Source: Trichodesmium sp. MAG_R03 (GTDB lineage Bacteria; Cyanobacteriota; Cyanobacteriia; Cyanobacteriales; Microcoleaceae). From it: a DNA stretch of 37,517 bases. Positions 9,318 through 18,300 of the stretch are shown here, one piece after another (the first letter of the stretch is position 1; every line of letters begins with the position of its first letter). The notes beneath the pieces are model-generated. The model searched no databases, was not told the DNA's origin, and worked only from the letters and a program-made list of their open reading frames with translations. Where the stretch lies: the NCBI GenBank assembly GCA_023356535.1, contig JAKQYF010000020.1, forward strand, positions 1 to 37,517. The letters are read 5' to 3'. The translations under genes were made by a program, and so were the position numbers.

Positions 9318-10589
9318 CTAGAATGTGGACAAGGTTAGAGATGGTTTTTTCTCTGTACCTATAGTTGGCGTTAGGGTACGATTGGCAACTTGATTAATTA
9401 GTTCTAAATGTTTTACCAATAAATTTGATAGATTATATCGTTCTAAGACTGTTTGACGGGCTTTAACACGGATTTCTGCCATACGGGTTGAATGATCCAA
9501 GACTTCTTCGATACGGTCAGCTATCTGTTTGGGAGAAAAAAAGTCTACTAAGAGGCCATTTTCCCCATCTTTAATAACTTCCCTGACTGGTGCTGTGTCT
9601 GACCCCACAATTAAGCAGCCAGTTGATAAGGATTCAATCATTGACCATGATAGTACAAAAGGCCTAGTTAAGTATACATGAACATCAGATGCTTGAATAA
9701 CTTTCAAATATAGTCCGTATGGCAATGAGCCAACAAAATGAACTCGCGATAAGTCCAAGGGGATTTTTTCTAGCATCTCTTGTTTGTAAGTTTTACCATT
9801 GGGTAAAGATTTACCATAGCAAACTCTCTCGGAACCTACCACTACTACATGACAGTTTGGCCTCCTTTCTTGGAGGTAGGCGATCGCTTCGATAAATTCT
9901 GGAAAACCACGATAGGGTTCCATTCCTCGTGCTACATAGGTCACCAGTTCATCTACTCCAGACAAGTCTAAATTGGGTAGCACCAATTTTGCCCCAGGAT
10001 TAGGTTGGAAATAGTTCGTATCTACCCCATCATGAAGAACAGATAGTTTGCCTTGAAGTTCTGGGGGAAATTGGGACCGCTGCCAGTGTGTAGGAGATAA
10101 TCCCCAATCACAAGAGTACAAATCTATTAGAATAGGGGCATTTTTTATCCTGATTCTGGCCATATCATCTACTGTTAGGGGTTCTGCGGGGTCAAAATCT
10201 GCATCGGAATTCTGAGAATGATAGAACCACTCGAAGTAGCACAAAATCGGAGTTCCTGGAAATGCTTCTTTGACAAATAAAGTTGGTCCCCAGCCAGAAT
10301 GGCCACAAATTACATCTGGCACAAATCCCTGGGCCTTAAGTTGTTCTGCCATTCTAAATACGGCTTGTCCATATATTACTGCACTTTCTAGAGGGCGCAC
10401 ATAATGGTGAGTTTCTGGACGGGGTTCCCGACTGGGGTTGAATAGTGCTTTGTAAACTCCTGGTATTTTCCATTCTGGACGTTCATTTTTTGTACCAAAT
10501 ACCACTTTATTTTCTGGATTTGCTCCTAAAGCAGTAACAATATGACGATATTGGGCTGGAAAATTCGGGTGCAGAAATAAGGCTTTCAT
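9318..10589 (-). CDS. Glycosyltransferase family 4
   Basis: The 423-residue GT-B protein transfers a sugar from a nucleotide-sugar donor, presumably in cell-surface polysaccharide or glycolipid assembly. It opens with MKALFLHPNFPAQYRHIV, the acceptor-side N-terminal domain found in a subset of cyanobacterial GT4 enzymes. VLHDGVDTNYFQP (about residues 184-196) marks the interdomain linker. The donor domain has YVARGMEPYRGFPEFIEA, VVVGSE, VHFVGSLPYGLYLKVIQASD and SWSMIESLSTGCLIVGSDT, then IKDGENGLLVDFF. No signal peptide or membrane helix. The last 25 residues look disordered. It is upstream of the RTX gene on the same strand, but 800 bases separate them, so co-transcription is doubtful. Confidence 0.9.
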   Translation of the reverse strand: MKALFLHPNFPAQYRHIVTALGANPENKVVFGTKNERPEWKIPGVYKALFNPSREPRPETHHYVRPLESAVIYGQAVFRMAEQLKAQGFVPDVICGHSGWGPTLFVKEAFPGTPILCYFEWFYHSQNSDADFDPAEPLTVDDMARIRIKNAPILIDLYSCDWGLSPTHWQRSQFPPELQGKLSVLHDGVDTNYFQPNPGAKLVLPNLDLSGVDELVTYVARGMEPYRGFPEFIEAIAYLQERRPNCHVVVVGSERVCYGKSLPNGKTYKQEMLEKIPLDLSRVHFVGSLPYGLYLKVIQASDVHVYLTRPFVLSWSMIESLSTGCLIVGSDTAPVREVIKDGENGLLVDFFSPKQIADRIEEVLDHSTRMAEIRVKARQTVLERYNLSNLLVKHLELINQVANRTLTPTIGTEKKPSLTLSTF

Positions 10590-10866
10590 AAGTTTGATGA
10601 TTGTAATTTAATACTAAATTACTAGAAACTTCCAAATAAAAAACATACAACTACCCTAAATTCTAAATTGACAAATTCAGGTAAGTTGTTGTGCATTGAA
10701 ACGACTTATTGTTATGCACCTTGTTCAAAGAAAAACCCTGATAAATTCTACTTGCTAAAGGTGCATCTTAAATGGGTATTAGCTGAGTAAGGGGTAGGGA
10801 ATAGAGACAGGGAAACAAACAGGTCTAGTTCAAAAAATGATTTATTTTTTCCTATTTTCTTAATTG

Positions 10867-11604
10867 TTAATTATTTTCAGGTGCTTGACAAATCCAAACA
10901 CAATCTCTAGGAACTGAGTTAATATCTTTATGAATAATTTGGTAATTAAGATAGGAAAGAAACTTTTCCATTATTGTGTCTGTCATTACTGAGTGGGCTG
11001 TACCATTTCGTTTACCCATAAGATTTTTATCCCAATCTTTGATAAATCTTTGCCAGCCTAAATTACTAAGAGTATTTGTGTGATGAAAAATACAAAGCTT
11101 TTGCCCTTTTAATTTGGCAGGAATTTTAGTTAAATAATTGAAAATATCTCTAGGCTCTAAATGCACCATTGTGTCGTAGCAAAAGCAAATATCTGCTACT
11201 TGTGAGTCAATTTCATTTAATGTTATTCCGTCAACTTTAACATATTTTATTTTATCTTCACCAAGTCTATTCTTAGTAGCATTTAACATAAAATTGGAAA
11301 TATCAGCACATATTAATTCTTGGCAATATTTGAGCAACAATGCTGCGGTTCTTCCCCCTCCAATTCCTATCTCTAATACTGTGTCTTTTGGTTTTATATA
11401 TGGTACAATAAATTTTTCTTCTATTAATTTTTCATACTCTGGTAATGAGTTTGCTGCTCCGGCCGCTTTGCCTATCCATTCATCACCTACATAGGTTAAT
11501 TCTGGGTAATATTCTTGCCATTTTTTTGCATATTCTTCCCAGGCGTTTTCATAATCAATAGTCATGTTATAGTTATGTTTTGTAAGTTTGTTAGCTATAA
11601 CCAT
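10867..11604 (-). CDS. Class I SAM-dependent methyltransferase
   Basis: The product has up to 245 residues. Motif I is VLEIGIGGGRTAALLL (about residues 76-91), the SAM-binding glycine loop. LICADIS follows, with the Asp expected to bind the ribose, then YVKVDGITL (motif II region) and CFCYDTMVHLEPRDI, the usual motif after strand 4 in family 11/25-like enzymes. No membrane segment. A second ATG 13 codons in (11565) begins MTIDYENAWEEYAKKW and may be the true start, since the first residues look unconserved and neither start has a Shine-Dalgarno. It lies between a GT4 glycosyltransferase and a sulfotransferase on the same strand, so the target may be a sugar, but small-molecule substrates are equally possible. 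Confidence 0.8.
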   Translation of the reverse strand: MVIANKLTKHNYNMTIDYENAWEEYAKKWQEYYPELTYVGDEWIGKAAGAANSLPEYEKLIEEKFIVPYIKPKDTVLEIGIGGGRTAALLLKYCQELICADISNFMLNATKNRLGEDKIKYVKVDGITLNEIDSQVADICFCYDTMVHLEPRDIFNYLTKIPAKLKGQKLCIFHHTNTLSNLGWQRFIKDWDKNLMGKRNGTAHSVMTDTIMEKFLSYLNYQIIHKDINSVPRDCVWICQAPENN

Positions 11605-12107
11605 TTAGCTATCAGCTAAGTCTCTATGTGAAATTAATTACATATTTTGTTCCTAAATTATCAAGAACTTTTTTTGAGATCTTGAAGTAAGATGTTTCAG
11701 TTTTTGGGTATCCCCTAAGCTAAAAGAGACCTCTCCAAAAATGCCGATTTTGGAACCTCGGGGTAAGGGTTTTAGACCCTTTTCTGGATATTTCTAGTAT
11801 GCATTTAAGATTCGTCTTCACAACTCAGAGGTCAGAAGCAAGTACATAATTCTGAGGTCCCTTCAGAATGTAAAACCCATTATACCAGTAGGTAGGCAAC
11901 CAAAATATTTTTATTTTTTTTAATGCTACAAAAATGTCATCTCAATTAGGTATACTTAAAAATAGCTGCTCTAATTTATTTTAGATTGCTTTATCTCTCA
12001 TTTGTCTAATTTTTTTCTATTTTTCCCTCTTCTTCCTTTTTCCTTCTTTATTCTTGCTTGATTCTACTATCTGTAACAAACATTTATGAAATTGGTATAA
12101 CCCCTCC

Positions 12108-12378
12108 TAGGAATGGTCAGTCCAAAATACTGACTTTTTAAGGTTGAAGGACTGAAAACCAAGCACTTTTTTCTACAAAAAAAGCTAAGGCTTTTATGTT
12201 TCAATGCTTTTATATAGCTATGAGCACTCACATATTTGCATATTACTATCGTCTTTAAATGTAGTATAAATTTCTGTTACTATATACCGATACTTTCACA
12301 TATATTACATTAAAAGCAATTTATATTATGCAAACATACCAGCGCACTTTGCTATATTTAATCAGCAAGCCCTACTTA
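12108..12378 (+). repeat. Dispersed repeat R1, copy b, split by an inserted element
   Basis: The left part (12,108-12,214) and right part (12,357-12,378) together reproduce copies a and c. The two are separated by a 140-base element at a TA dinucleotide. Landmarks CCAAAATACTGACTTTTT, GACTGAAAACC, the T-run/A-run hairpin (AGC / GCT base) and ATTTAATCAGCAAGCCCTA are all present. Confidence 0.8.
12213..12356 (+). mobile_element. Small TA-flanked inverted-repeat element (MITE M1), copy A
   Basis: About 140 bases. The left end reads TATAGCTATGAGCACTCACA; the right end, reverse-complemented, reads TATAGCAAAGTGCGCTGGTA, giving imperfect terminal inverted repeats of about 30 bases. Two other copies lie at 21,808-21,949 and (inverted) 24,610-24,753. 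No coding capacity. It interrupts repeat R1 between TTTTATA and TATTTAATCAG, where uninterrupted R1 copies read TTTTATATTTTATCAG and TTTAATATTTAATCAG, so insertion duplicated TA. TA duplication is typical of IS630/Tc1-mariner elements. Confidence 0.85.
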
Positions 12379-12411
12379 ATTGTGTAACCGCTTATTGCCA
12401 AGGGTTAATTG

Positions 12412-12444
12412 TTAGTTTATGAGGTTCAATGCCTCATAAACTAA
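12412..12444. other. Perfect 13-bp hairpin between two minus-strand genes
   Basis: TTAGTTTATGAGG (12412-12424), loop TTCAATG, then CCTCATAAACTAA (12432-12444). Outside it AGGGTT and ACCCT can extend the stem. It lies 125 bases downstream of the sulfotransferase stop on the minus strand. No T-run follows on either strand, so it may be a repeat or RNA-processing structure rather than an intrinsic terminator. Confidence 0.6.
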
Positions 12445-12569
12445 ACCCTATCCTGCCCCGCCTCAAGAAGACAGGGATGACCGCGATAGTGTTTTGAAAT
12501 TTTCCACAGCAAAGAAAAAAGTTATTACCTAGCCTGATTACCTACTTGATTCTTGCAAAAGTTGAATGC

Positions 12570-13322
12570 TTACAAATGAATTCTCATATATTCAGCTAAT
12601 TTTTGATTGTATGGTTGAAAATACTCTACTAATTCTTGATATATTTCTTCCTTGGGTTGTGAATAATTACCAGAATTATATTGAAGATATTTTTCTAAGG
12701 AATGTGAAGGTAGTTCCAAAAATTGAAATACTTTGTTCATAGTTTCTTGAGGGCAACTAAATAAGTTTTTACTTTTGAGTATGAGAAATTGTTCTTTGGG
12801 AAAAATGCTCATCCAATTTTGGAGTTGTTCAATATATTTGCCCCTTGCTAGATATGTATAATGTTGATGGTTAAAACTATAATATGTTCCTGTTTGAATG
12901 ATTTTATTAACTTCTCCTTCTAAGCGAGTTGATTCGGTAGCGATCGCCTTTTTCAAACTTAAAGATTCACATCCTAATCTTACTTCATGGTAGTAATGAG
13001 AAATAGCTCTTTCTGCTGGATCCCTCAAAATAACAATTAGTTTAATCTGAGGATACTTCTCAAAAACTCTTTGAGCTACTAGAGGATGAAATAAATAGTA
13101 AGGACTTGATTCTCCAGTAATCATTCCTGGTTCTAATTCTGGAAATTGTGATTGATACCATTCTAAATCTTTATCAAAATTTAAGTCGAAATAATGAACT
13201 TCATGTTGTAAAGAGGGAGCAACTAATGGATGTTGGACTAAATAGTTATATAAGGAATTAGTACCACATTTTTGCCCTCCAATCATCAAAAAATGAGGTT
13301 TATTGCTGTTAATTTTTGTCAT
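12570..13322 (-). CDS. Sulfotransferase (PAPS-dependent)
   Basis: The 250-residue product is expected to move a sulfuryl group from PAPS to a hydroxyl or amine of a carbohydrate or other acceptor. FLMIGGQKCGTNSLYNYL (residues 11-28) is the 5'-phosphosulfate-binding loop, and LIVILRDPAERAISHYYHE (about 94-112) is the 3'-phosphate-binding segment with Arg and Ser. ITGESSPYYL and the GKYIEQLQNW region are typical of the heparan-sulfate/NDST-like bacterial group. There is no membrane helix, so it is probably cytoplasmic. It sits in the glycan neighbourhood, suggesting sulfated surface polysaccharide. Start ATG; no Shine-Dalgarno. The stump of a tandem paralogue overlaps its start. Confidence 0.9.
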   Translation of the reverse strand: MTKINSNKPHFLMIGGQKCGTNSLYNYLVQHPLVAPSLQHEVHYFDLNFDKDLEWYQSQFPELEPGMITGESSPYYLFHPLVAQRVFEKYPQIKLIVILRDPAERAISHYYHEVRLGCESLSLKKAIATESTRLEGEVNKIIQTGTYYSFNHQHYTYLARGKYIEQLQNWMSIFPKEQFLILKSKNLFSCPQETMNKVFQFLELPSHSLEKYLQYNSGNYSQPKEEIYQELVEYFQPYNQKLAEYMRIHL

Positions 13323-13416
13323 TGATATGGTTGTGAAATTGTTTATTAAAGTTCATACCAATATATTCATTTAGTTTTTGATTATATGGTTGAAAATATT
13401 TAATTAATTTCTGATA
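13309..13416 (-). pseudogene. C-terminal stump of a second sulfotransferase
   Basis: The minus strand reads LYQKLIKYFQPYNQKLNEY, nearly the same as IYQELVEYFQPYNQKLAEY at the end of the intact sulfotransferase. About 14 extra residues then run to a TAA overlapping the start of the intact gene. Upstream the match stops exactly where repeat P begins (TACAGC at 13,415). This is the 3' end of a tandem duplicate whose front has been lost or displaced by the repeat. Confidence 0.8.
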
Positions 13417-13520
13417 CAGCGCTTTCCTTTGTTATGAGGTAGATTTACGCGGGCAAGATGCCCGCACTACATAATTTTTTAACATTTACCCTGTACATTA
13501 TTTGCCAGAAATCTGCTGTA
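13415..13520. repeat. Dispersed repeat P, copy 1
   Basis: About 105 bases that recur at 34,299-34,403. Shared landmarks: TACAG-G-TTTCC, AAGATGCCCGCACTA, ATTTACCCTGTACAT, and ATTTGCC-GAAATCTGCTGTA. The ends form a short inverted repeat (TACAGC / GCTGTA). The central GCGGGCAAGATGCCCGC folds as a hairpin in this copy. No coding capacity. It abuts the truncated sulfotransferase stump. Confidence 0.75.
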
Positions 13521-13771
13521 TGTTTTTGAATCAATAAGCTGTTAACCCACATTCCGCACTTCAAATATACTACCAAGGTCTTTTCAACAAAGAAGGTGGA
13601 TTACAGCCTCTGTTATTGCTAATAATTATTAATATTTTTTTGTAATATGTATTTTTGCTGACAAAGTTCATAGTTAGGATCTGCTGATCAAAAGTCTTTT
13701 TAAAAAAGCAGAGGAGTCGGTAGGGACTTTCATGCAACGTCCCTACATAAGAATAGGGAATGTATAGACTC

Positions 13772-13933
13772 AGGTAGTCGGATATATTTCTCCATTGATT
13801 TTTCGGGCATGGGAGCGCCCAAAATACTAACTTTTTCAGCCTTATTGGACCGAAAACTAGGTGGTTTTTTCGACAAAAAAAAGGCTAAGACCTTTATGTG
13901 TCAATCCTTTAATATTTAATCAGCAAGCCCTAG
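13772..13933 (+). repeat. Dispersed repeat R1, copy c
   Basis: Uninterrupted copy of R1: GTAGTCGGATATATTTC, CCCAAAATACTAACTTTTT, GACCGAAAACTAGG, a TTTTTT/AAAAAAAA hairpin and ATTTAATCAGCAAGCCCTA. It supplies the empty site for the element inserted in copy b. Confidence 0.8.
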
Positions 13934-14052
13934 TTATTATCAGGCAAAGCTTTTAATGACCAGTCTGAAATACTACATTTTGATGTGGGGAATGTAAGTG
14001 TTAAGCATTTAAATGACGTATAATAGAAATAAGACAATCAGGAGAATACTGA

Positions 14053-14379
14053 AATATACCAGCTAAAGGGTATCTCAAGCTAGAGCAAAAAGAAAGACTA
14101 CAAAAAGCTTTAAAAGAGGAAGAAAATGTAGAAATTAGGGAAAGGATTTTTATCCTACTGTTGTTAGATGATGGAAAAACCCAGGAGATAATAGCTAAAT
14201 TTCTGGGCTGCGGGACCAAGAAAGTGTCCTATTGGTGTATTCACGGAAAGCCAGATAATCTGGAAAGTTTAAGAGATAAAAGATAGTCCAGATTACAAGC
14301 TAGTTGAATTGGTTTGGCATTCAGCCAAAGAGTATATTGCTAATCGTCTTTTCAAATCAATTGAAGAGTTAAGGTATGA
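14053..14379 (+). pseudogene. IS630-family transposase, internally deleted
   Basis: The front half reads PAKGYLKLEQKERLQKALKE, then ERIFILLLLDDGKTQEIIAK and KKVSYWCIHGKPDNLESL. This is the helix-turn-helix N-terminus of IS630-type transposases, ending at TAG near 14,284. Immediately after, in another frame, comes SPDYKLVELVWHSAKEYIAN then RLFKSIEELR, the far C-terminus of the same family. The catalytic DDE middle (roughly 150-200 residues) is missing, and the join lies at about 14,283. Upstream is an in-frame stop, with no obvious start codon. It cannot be active. A minus-strand frame over it (14,001-14,219) is only a shadow. Confidence 0.8.
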
Positions 14380-14747
14380 TTCCTTCCCTCTATGATTTTC
14401 TTCACTATTATATATTATTAACTTATATTAAGTACAGCTTCATAGAGAATTGGTATAAGGTTGCATCGCCGATAAAATTGTGATATTATAAGTTTAATAG
14501 TGGTTCTTGGAAAATATACATGATTTTTTATTCAACAAAGAAAGACTATATTGATCAGCAAAAATTTTCCCCCAAACCATTGTGGGCGATCGCCTAAAAT
14601 TAATTATCATTTTCTGAAACTTTAACAAAACTATCAGTGTAGTTAGGTAGTATCGCCAAAAAAAATTGTGATACTGTATGTATTTATAGAGTTATTTAAC
14701 TATGAAATTTAGTTACCCCAAACCAAATCCTGTAGCTACAAGCCAAA
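14380..14747. other. Gene-free stretch downstream of dnaJ
   Basis: No gene seen. It has one HIP1 site (near 14,587) and a pair of similar short sequences, GCATCGCCGATAAAATTGTGAT (about 14,464-14,484) and GTATCGCCAAAAAAAATTGTGAT (about 14,649-14,671). The pair suggests a local duplicated repeat. Confidence 0.4.
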
Positions 14748-15749
14748 TCAAAGAGGCAAATCTCTACGTGGCTTAAACCTCTCAACCTCCCGTAACTTCT
14801 GATAGATCTCCAGCTCTTCTTGACTAGGCTCCTTCGGAGTTACAATCTTAATCTCCACCAACTGATCCCCACGATCACCTCTCCCATCAGGATACCCCTT
14901 ATTAGCAAGTCGTAAACGTTGACCAGAAACAACCCCCGCCGGCAACTTCATCTTCACCCAACCATCCAAAGTAGGGACCTCAATATCCCCTCCCAAAACT
15001 GCCTCCACAAGAGTAACAGGTAACTCGCAAAAAATGTCCACCTCCTGCAACTGATAAAAACCATGAGGAGCAATCATAATATTCAAATACAAATCTCCTC
15101 CACCAATACCTTGATTTCTCAAACGAATTCTTTGACCACTAATCATAGCTGCCGGCATATTTACCTCTATCGAGCGCCCATCTTCCAAACGTATTTTTTC
15201 AATTCCTCCCACATAAGCTTTTTCTAAAGGCAAAGTCAATCTAGCCTCAATATTCTTTTTTGGTTCTCGCTCCCTTGCTTTATACACAGCCTTTTTCTGG
15301 CCAGGGCGATAAACATTGGATGACTGAGCTTTTAGTTTTGTTGCTGTTTGGGGAGTCTTAACTTCCCGACGACGACCCAACAATTGATCTACAAAAGTAT
15401 TAAAATCTGAAAAATCACTAACATCAACATCCTTGCCAGACTGATGTCCATTCCCAGAAAGATTATCTCTCCAATTTCTCAAATCAGGGACTCGTACCCC
15501 CATCTTACTGGCAATTCCTTTTGGTTTCCAATATCGAATAAACTTATCGTACTCTAAACGTTTCTCTACATCCGATAAAATATCATAGGCTTCATTAATA
15601 TCTTTAAACTTTTCTTCCGCCTCTTTACTTCCTGGATTTACATCTGGATGAAATTGTCGCGCTAATCTTCTGTATGCTTTCTTAATTTCATCAACTGAAG
15701 CATCTTTATAAATATCTAGAATCTGATAATAATTCCGAAAGTTTTCCAT
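14748..15749 (-). CDS. dnaJ: DnaJ-type co-chaperone, no zinc finger (DnaJ3-like)
   Basis: The 333-residue J-domain protein would stimulate the ATPase of a DnaK partner and deliver clients. The J domain spans residues about 6-71 with the essential HPD at 34-36 (RQFHPDVNPG). There is no Gly/Phe-rich stretch and no CxxCxGxG zinc repeats. A linker of about 95 residues leads to two DnaJ C-terminal client-binding domains (from ARLTLPLEKAYVGG near residue 168; GGGDLYLNI; VTLVEAVLGGDIEVPT; MKLPAGVVSGQRLRL). It lies downstream of dnaK on the same strand. In Synechocystis dnaK3 (sll1932) and dnaJ3 (sll1933) are also neighbours, supporting the DnaJ3 assignment. Here 547 bases separate the two. No Shine-Dalgarno at the ATG. 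Confidence 0.9.
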   Translation of the reverse strand: MENFRNYYQILDIYKDASVDEIKKAYRRLARQFHPDVNPGSKEAEEKFKDINEAYDILSDVEKRLEYDKFIRYWKPKGIASKMGVRVPDLRNWRDNLSGNGHQSGKDVDVSDFSDFNTFVDQLLGRRREVKTPQTATKLKAQSSNVYRPGQKKAVYKAREREPKKNIEARLTLPLEKAYVGGIEKIRLEDGRSIEVNMPAAMISGQRIRLRNQGIGGGDLYLNIMIAPHGFYQLQEVDIFCELPVTLVEAVLGGDIEVPTLDGWVKMKLPAGVVSGQRLRLANKGYPDGRGDRGDQLVEIKIVTPKEPSQEELEIYQKLREVERFKPRRDLPL

Positions 15750-15838
15750 CTGCTAAATTAAACTTATAAATAACTTATAATATAGTTTTAACTATAAATA
15801 TTTTCTCTGACCCCTTGAAGCAAAATTTTACCAGATGT

Positions 15839-15990
15839 TATACCATTTCTCAAAAATTTTGCTATACTTGGAAGCTGGCAAAATTGCTTTTCTTCATAAC
15901 CGAAGTTACCAAACATCAAGCATTTGCTGGAACGAATAATATTTATAAATATAAAATTCAGATATAGCAAAGTTTCTGGTAATTGGTATG
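15839..15990. mobile_element. Inverted-repeat element (M5) between dnaK and dnaJ
   Basis: About 150 bases with imperfect terminal inverted repeats. The left end is ATACCATTTCTC then AAAAATTTTGCTATA. The right end, reverse-complemented, is ATACCAATTACC then AGAAACTTTGCTATA, with 22 of 27 positions matching. No real coding capacity (a 74-codon minus frame crosses it). A single similar end, ATACCAATTACCATATACTT, appears at 27,650. Confidence 0.6.
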
Positions 15991-16296
15991 AGACTTCTCG
16001 TTTAAAAGCCACAACATAGCAATTATAGCACTACGCAAATAGATGAGGACATTTGTAAATCTTATTTCTGGAGGGTTTTTGTAGGAAAAACTCAATCAGA
16101 AATTACTCTTAACTTTTGACTTTCAACTTGGGCGTAGCATTATACCAATTCAGTTAGGACATTATCAAATTCTCAGGGCCCAGTCACAGCAATAACTTAA
16201 CTATTAACTTTTGAATATATAGCATTTCATCTCAGTTATATCTTAACTAACGACTGAGAAATTACCTCCTGCCCCATCTATAAAGATCCACAATAG

Positions 16297-18300
16297 TTAT
16301 AGCCAATCATCATCATCATCCCAATCTTTACTTTGATAATAACGAGTCGGTCGATTAGAACTAACTCGGTCAGGAGGACGACTATAAACCCTACTTTCAT
16401 AATCATAACGTTCCCTGGGCTTACGATCTTCGCCAGATATTGTCCGGCGTACAGATCCAAAGAAATCATCATCACTTTCTTCCGAGGTATAAATTGAAAC
16501 TTCACGTTTCAAATCGTAGAGAGCATCTTGCAAATCAACTCCTACCTGATCAATACCGCGCTCATCATCCTGTTCCAAACTATCCCGCAGTTCCCTAATC
16601 AACATCTCAATGCGTTGACGATTTCTGGCCCCAAACTGCATACCATAATCTAAGGCTACCTCTCGCAGTTGTCGTTCCGCCTGAAAAGCCAAAGCCTCAG
16701 CCCGGTTACGCTTGTCTACTCGTTCCCGTTTGAGTCGGTCTGCTTCAGCAAATTTTTCTGCATCCCGAATCATCTGAGTAATTTCCTGCTGACTTAAAGT
16801 AGAGGCTCCTTGAATAGTAATGCTTTGAGTTCTACCAGTGGTTTTGTCCATTGCTGTTACCTGCAAAATACCATTGGCATCAACATCAAAAGCTACTTGC
16901 ACCTGGGGCACACCTCTTGGTGCAGGGGGAATACCAGTAAGCTTAAATTTTCCAAGAGACTTATTATCAGCAGCTATTTCTCGTTCTCCCTGAATAACAT
17001 GAATCTCAACTAAAGTCTGATTATTTTCTGCCGTAGAAAATATATCAGAACGCCGTACTGGGATCATAGTATTCCGAGGAATAAGTTTTTTCATTACCCC
17101 CCCAATAGTTTCTAAGCCCACAGACAATGGAGTCACATCCAACAGTAGCACATCTCGCACATCACCAGCTAGAATACCCGCCTGAATAGCTGCCCCCACT
17201 GCCACAACTTCATCAGGGTTAACTCCCTGATTTGGTTCTCTATCTATCAGAGAATAAACCAAGTCTTGGACAAAAGGAATGCGAGTTGAACCACCTACTA
17301 ATACTACCTCATCAATCATAGAAGGAGTAATACTAGCATCTTTCAAGGCCATTTTTACAGGACGTCGGATTCTAGGAACTAAATCTTCACAAAGTCCTTC
17401 AAATTGGGATCTAGTTAGCCTAGTTTCCAGATGCTTAGGGCCATCTTCTGTAGCAGTAATAAAGGGTAGATTAATCTCTGTTACCCCAACTCCAGATAAT
17501 TCAATTTTGGCTTTTTCTGCAGCTTCAGTCAGTCTTTGTAGAGCTTGACGGTCCCTTCTTAAGTCTATTGCTTCGGCCTCTAGAAATTGTTCAGCTAACC
17601 AGTCAACTACTCGTTGGTCAAAGTCGTTACCCCCTAATTGAGTATCTCCACTAGTAGACTTGACTTCAAATACTCCATCTCCTACTTCTAAGATTGAAAC
17701 ATCAAATGTACCTCCACCTAAGTCAAAGACAAGAATTACCTGATTTTCTGTATTTTCTAATCCATAAGCCAAAGATGCTGCCGTTGGTTCATTCAAAATA
17801 CGTTTGACTTCTAAGCCGGCAATAGTCCCTGCATCGCGAGTGGCTTGTCTTTGGGAATCATCAAAATAGGCTGGTACGGTAATTACTGCTCCTGTTACTT
17901 CCTCTCCCAGATAACGACTTGCTTCATCTGCTAGTTTCCGCAGTATCATGGATGAGAGTTCTTCAGGAGCAAAATCTCGTTTCATTCGAGGACATTTGAT
18001 TTTGATGTTGCCGTATTCATCCCGGCGTATCGTATACGGAACCCGCTTTGACTCTGGGGATAGTTCAGAGTATTTACGTCCAATGTATCGTTTGACTCCA
18101 TAGAAGGTGTTCTGGGGATTCAGAACTATTTGCCTTCTGGCCATTTGTCCAACTATTCGTTCTCCTTCCTTTGTGAAGCCGACTACAGATGGTGTTGTCC
18201 GCATTCCTTCTAAATTAGCTATTACTATTGGTTTTCCGCCTTCCATGACGGAGACGACGGAGTTTGTTGTACCCAGGTCTATGCCGACTACTTTGCCCAT
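16297..18300 (-). CDS. dnaK: Hsp70 chaperone DnaK (DnaK3-like)
   Basis: The 667-residue Hsp70 folds proteins in an ATP-driven cycle. The nucleotide-binding domain occupies residues 1 to about 385: [15 protein letters not shown] (phosphate-1 loop), [44 protein letters not shown] and [14 protein letters not shown]. The linker [16 protein letters not shown] follows, then the substrate domain (to about 520) and a helical lid. The tail is divergent and ends in a run of Asp with WL. Cyanobacteria have several DnaKs. The adjacent zinc-less dnaJ points to the DnaK3 type, which is thylakoid-associated in studied species, but the subtype is inference. AAGG lies upstream of the ATG. Divergent from pds. 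Confidence 0.95.
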   Translation of the reverse strand: MGKVVGIDLGTTNSVVSVMEGGKPIVIANLEGMRTTPSVVGFTKEGERIVGQMARRQIVLNPQNTFYGVKRYIGRKYSELSPESKRVPYTIRRDEYGNIKIKCPRMKRDFAPEELSSMILRKLADEASRYLGEEVTGAVITVPAYFDDSQRQATRDAGTIAGLEVKRILNEPTAASLAYGLENTENQVILVFDLGGGTFDVSILEVGDGVFEVKSTSGDTQLGGNDFDQRVVDWLAEQFLEAEAIDLRRDRQALQRLTEAAEKAKIELSGVGVTEINLPFITATEDGPKHLETRLTRSQFEGLCEDLVPRIRRPVKMALKDASITPSMIDEVVLVGGSTRIPFVQDLVYSLIDREPNQGVNPDEVVAVGAAIQAGILAGDVRDVLLLDVTPLSVGLETIGGVMKKLIPRNTMIPVRRSDIFSTAENNQTLVEIHVIQGEREIAADNKSLGKFKLTGIPPAPRGVPQVQVAFDVDANGILQVTAMDKTTGRTQSITIQGASTLSQQEITQMIRDAEKFAEADRLKRERVDKRNRAEALAFQAERQLREVALDYGMQFGARNRQRIEMLIRELRDSLEQDDERGIDQVGVDLQDALYDLKREVSIYTSEESDDDFFGSVRRTISGEDRKPRERYDYESRVYSRPPDRVSSNRPTRYYQSKDWDDDDDWL

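Noticed and set aside
9318-13322. A single glycan operon from sulfotransferase to GT4
   Set aside because: All are on the minus strand, but gaps of 277 and about 965 bases, repeats and a mobile element lie between them, so co-transcription cannot be supported.
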